Assembly (NCBI GenBank): GCA_016185125.1
Contig: JACPOC010000002.1
Coordinates: 1 to 64,000, forward strand
Length of the DNA stretch: 64,000 nucleotides
Source: Bacteroidota bacterium
GTDB taxonomy: Bacteria; Bacteroidota; Bacteroidia; B-17B0; Aurantibacillaceae
Direction: 5' to 3'
Below are positions 63,332 through 64,000 of this stretch, piece by piece (within the stretch, counting starts at the first letter, position 1; each line of letters opens with the position of its first letter). The notes beneath the pieces were generated by a model. The model was not told the origin of the DNA. It ran no database searches and saw only the letters and a list, made by a program, of their open reading frames with translations. A program made the translations under genes and the position numbers.

Positions 63332-64000
63332 ATGGCCAAGAGCAAATCCAAATCAATTTTAAACTCAGCTTCAACAAAGTTTTTATATGAGTACCTGAAT
63401 AACACATCACCCACCGGCTTTGAAAGCGGGGGGCAAAAAATATGGCTTAATTACTTGGAACCATATATTGATGAACATTTTGTAGATACTTATGGCACAG
63501 CGGTGGGCGTTATTAATCCTGGAGCCGCTTACAAAGTTGTAATTGAGGCTCATGCCGACGAAATTAGTTGGTTTGTTCACTATATTACTAAAGAGGGTTT
63601 TATTTATCTTTGCCGCAATGGCGGAAGCGACCACCAGATAGCCCCATCCAAGCGGGTTAATATTCATACCGATAAAGGAATTGTTAAAGCTGTATTTGGC
63701 TGGCCGGCTATTCACGTAAGAGAACCGGCAAGAGAAGAAAGCCCTACTTTAAAAAATATTTTTCTTGATCTTGGATGTAAAAACGAAAAGGAAGTAGCAG
63801 ACCTTGGAGTTCATGTAGGATGCGTGGTAACATACGAAGACGAGTTAATGGAACTTAACAACCGTTATTATACCGGTCGCGCTCTCGATAACCGAATCGG
63901 CGGTTTTATGATTGCGGAAGTAGCACGTTTACTTAAAGAAAGAAAAACAAAATTACCTTTTGGCTTATACATTGTTAACGCTGTACAAGAAGAAGTAGGG
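63332..64000 (+). CDS. M42-family metallo-aminopeptidase (partial at window end)
   Basis: ATG 63332 opens a frame that stays open to the window end, 223 codons. The first residues are MAKSKSKSILNS, then FLYEYLNNTSPTGFE, the metal histidine region VIEAHADEISWFV, the bridging Asp in GRALDNRIGGFM, and the catalytic Glu pair in NAVQEEVG. These are the M42 (tetrahedral aminopeptidase/glutamyl aminopeptidase) signatures. The C-terminal third is outside the window. Confidence 0.93.
   Translation, partial: MAKSKSKSILNSASTKFLYEYLNNTSPTGFESGGQKIWLNYLEPYIDEHFVDTYGTAVGVINPGAAYKVVIEAHADEISWFVHYITKEGFIYLCRNGGSDHQIAPSKRVNIHTDKGIVKAVFGWPAIHVREPAREESPTLKNIFLDLGCKNEKEVADLGVHVGCVVTYEDELMELNNRYYTGRALDNRIGGFMIAEVARLLKERKTKLPFGLYIVNAVQEEVG

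Overview
The window reads as chromosomal DNA of a free-living member of the Bacteroidota. The DNA is AT-rich. Five proteins carry C-terminal type IX secretion (T9SS) sorting domains, four of type A and one of the gliding-motility type B. Several genes have a TAnnTTTG -7 box close to the start codon, and no Shine-Dalgarno consensus was apparent where I looked. Lineage-typical proteins are present: a GH3-family protein, DUF4175, a KUP potassium transporter, PhoH with a PIN domain, a HemC-HemD fusion and a SUI1/eIF1-like protein. A menaquinone gene of the futalosine route (mqnC) is present. I cannot name a genus from sequence alone. I saw no rRNA, tRNA or CRISPR array.

Layout. 1-2.9 kb: an IS3-type transposase tail abuts two T9SS cargo genes, followed by a pair of interleaved inverted repeats. 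3.2-16.6 kb: housekeeping and lineage genes on the + strand (exonuclease III, peptide-binding lipoprotein, ispD overlapping a PolX-like gene, GH3, DUF4175 with an RsbW-like kinase, TPR protein). 16.6-24.6 kb: mixed strands, with chorismate-utilising pabB, mqnC, a broken Eco47II-type restriction gene, purT, cysQ, a rhodanese and an rRNA m5C methyltransferase. 24.6-38.8 kb: large secreted proteins, kup, phoH, nadK, a secreted metzincin protease and GAPDH. 38.8-48.2 kb: almost entirely - strand, with a SpoIIE phosphatase, riboflavin synthase, a TlpA-like protein, an arginase-family enzyme, an antitoxin-like small ORF, pdxH, a POT peptide transporter and three small membrane proteins. 48.2-51.3 kb: an accessory pocket with fourteen in-phase copies of a 20-bp repeat, an unknown FN3-like protein, a GC-richer non-coding block, a lipoprotein, an outer-membrane barrel and a truncated paralogue of that barrel. 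51.3-64 kb: M61 peptidase, TPR protein, SUI1, a compact tetrapyrrole/shikimate operon (hemA-hemCD-hemB-aroK plus an unknown exported protein), comM, holA and the start of an M42 aminopeptidase.

Working together. hemA, hemCD and hemB cover the steps from glutamyl-tRNA to uroporphyrinogen III except the aminotransferase. The RsbW-like kinase (14.3 kb) and the SpoIIE phosphatase (39-41 kb) are the kinds of protein that oppose each other in partner-switching, but they are unlinked here and no anti-sigma antagonist is visible. The most unusual feature is the 20-bp tandem array at 48561-48840. Other points of interest are a PolX homologue that has lost all three polymerase aspartates and an orphan restriction gene inactivated by one stop codon.
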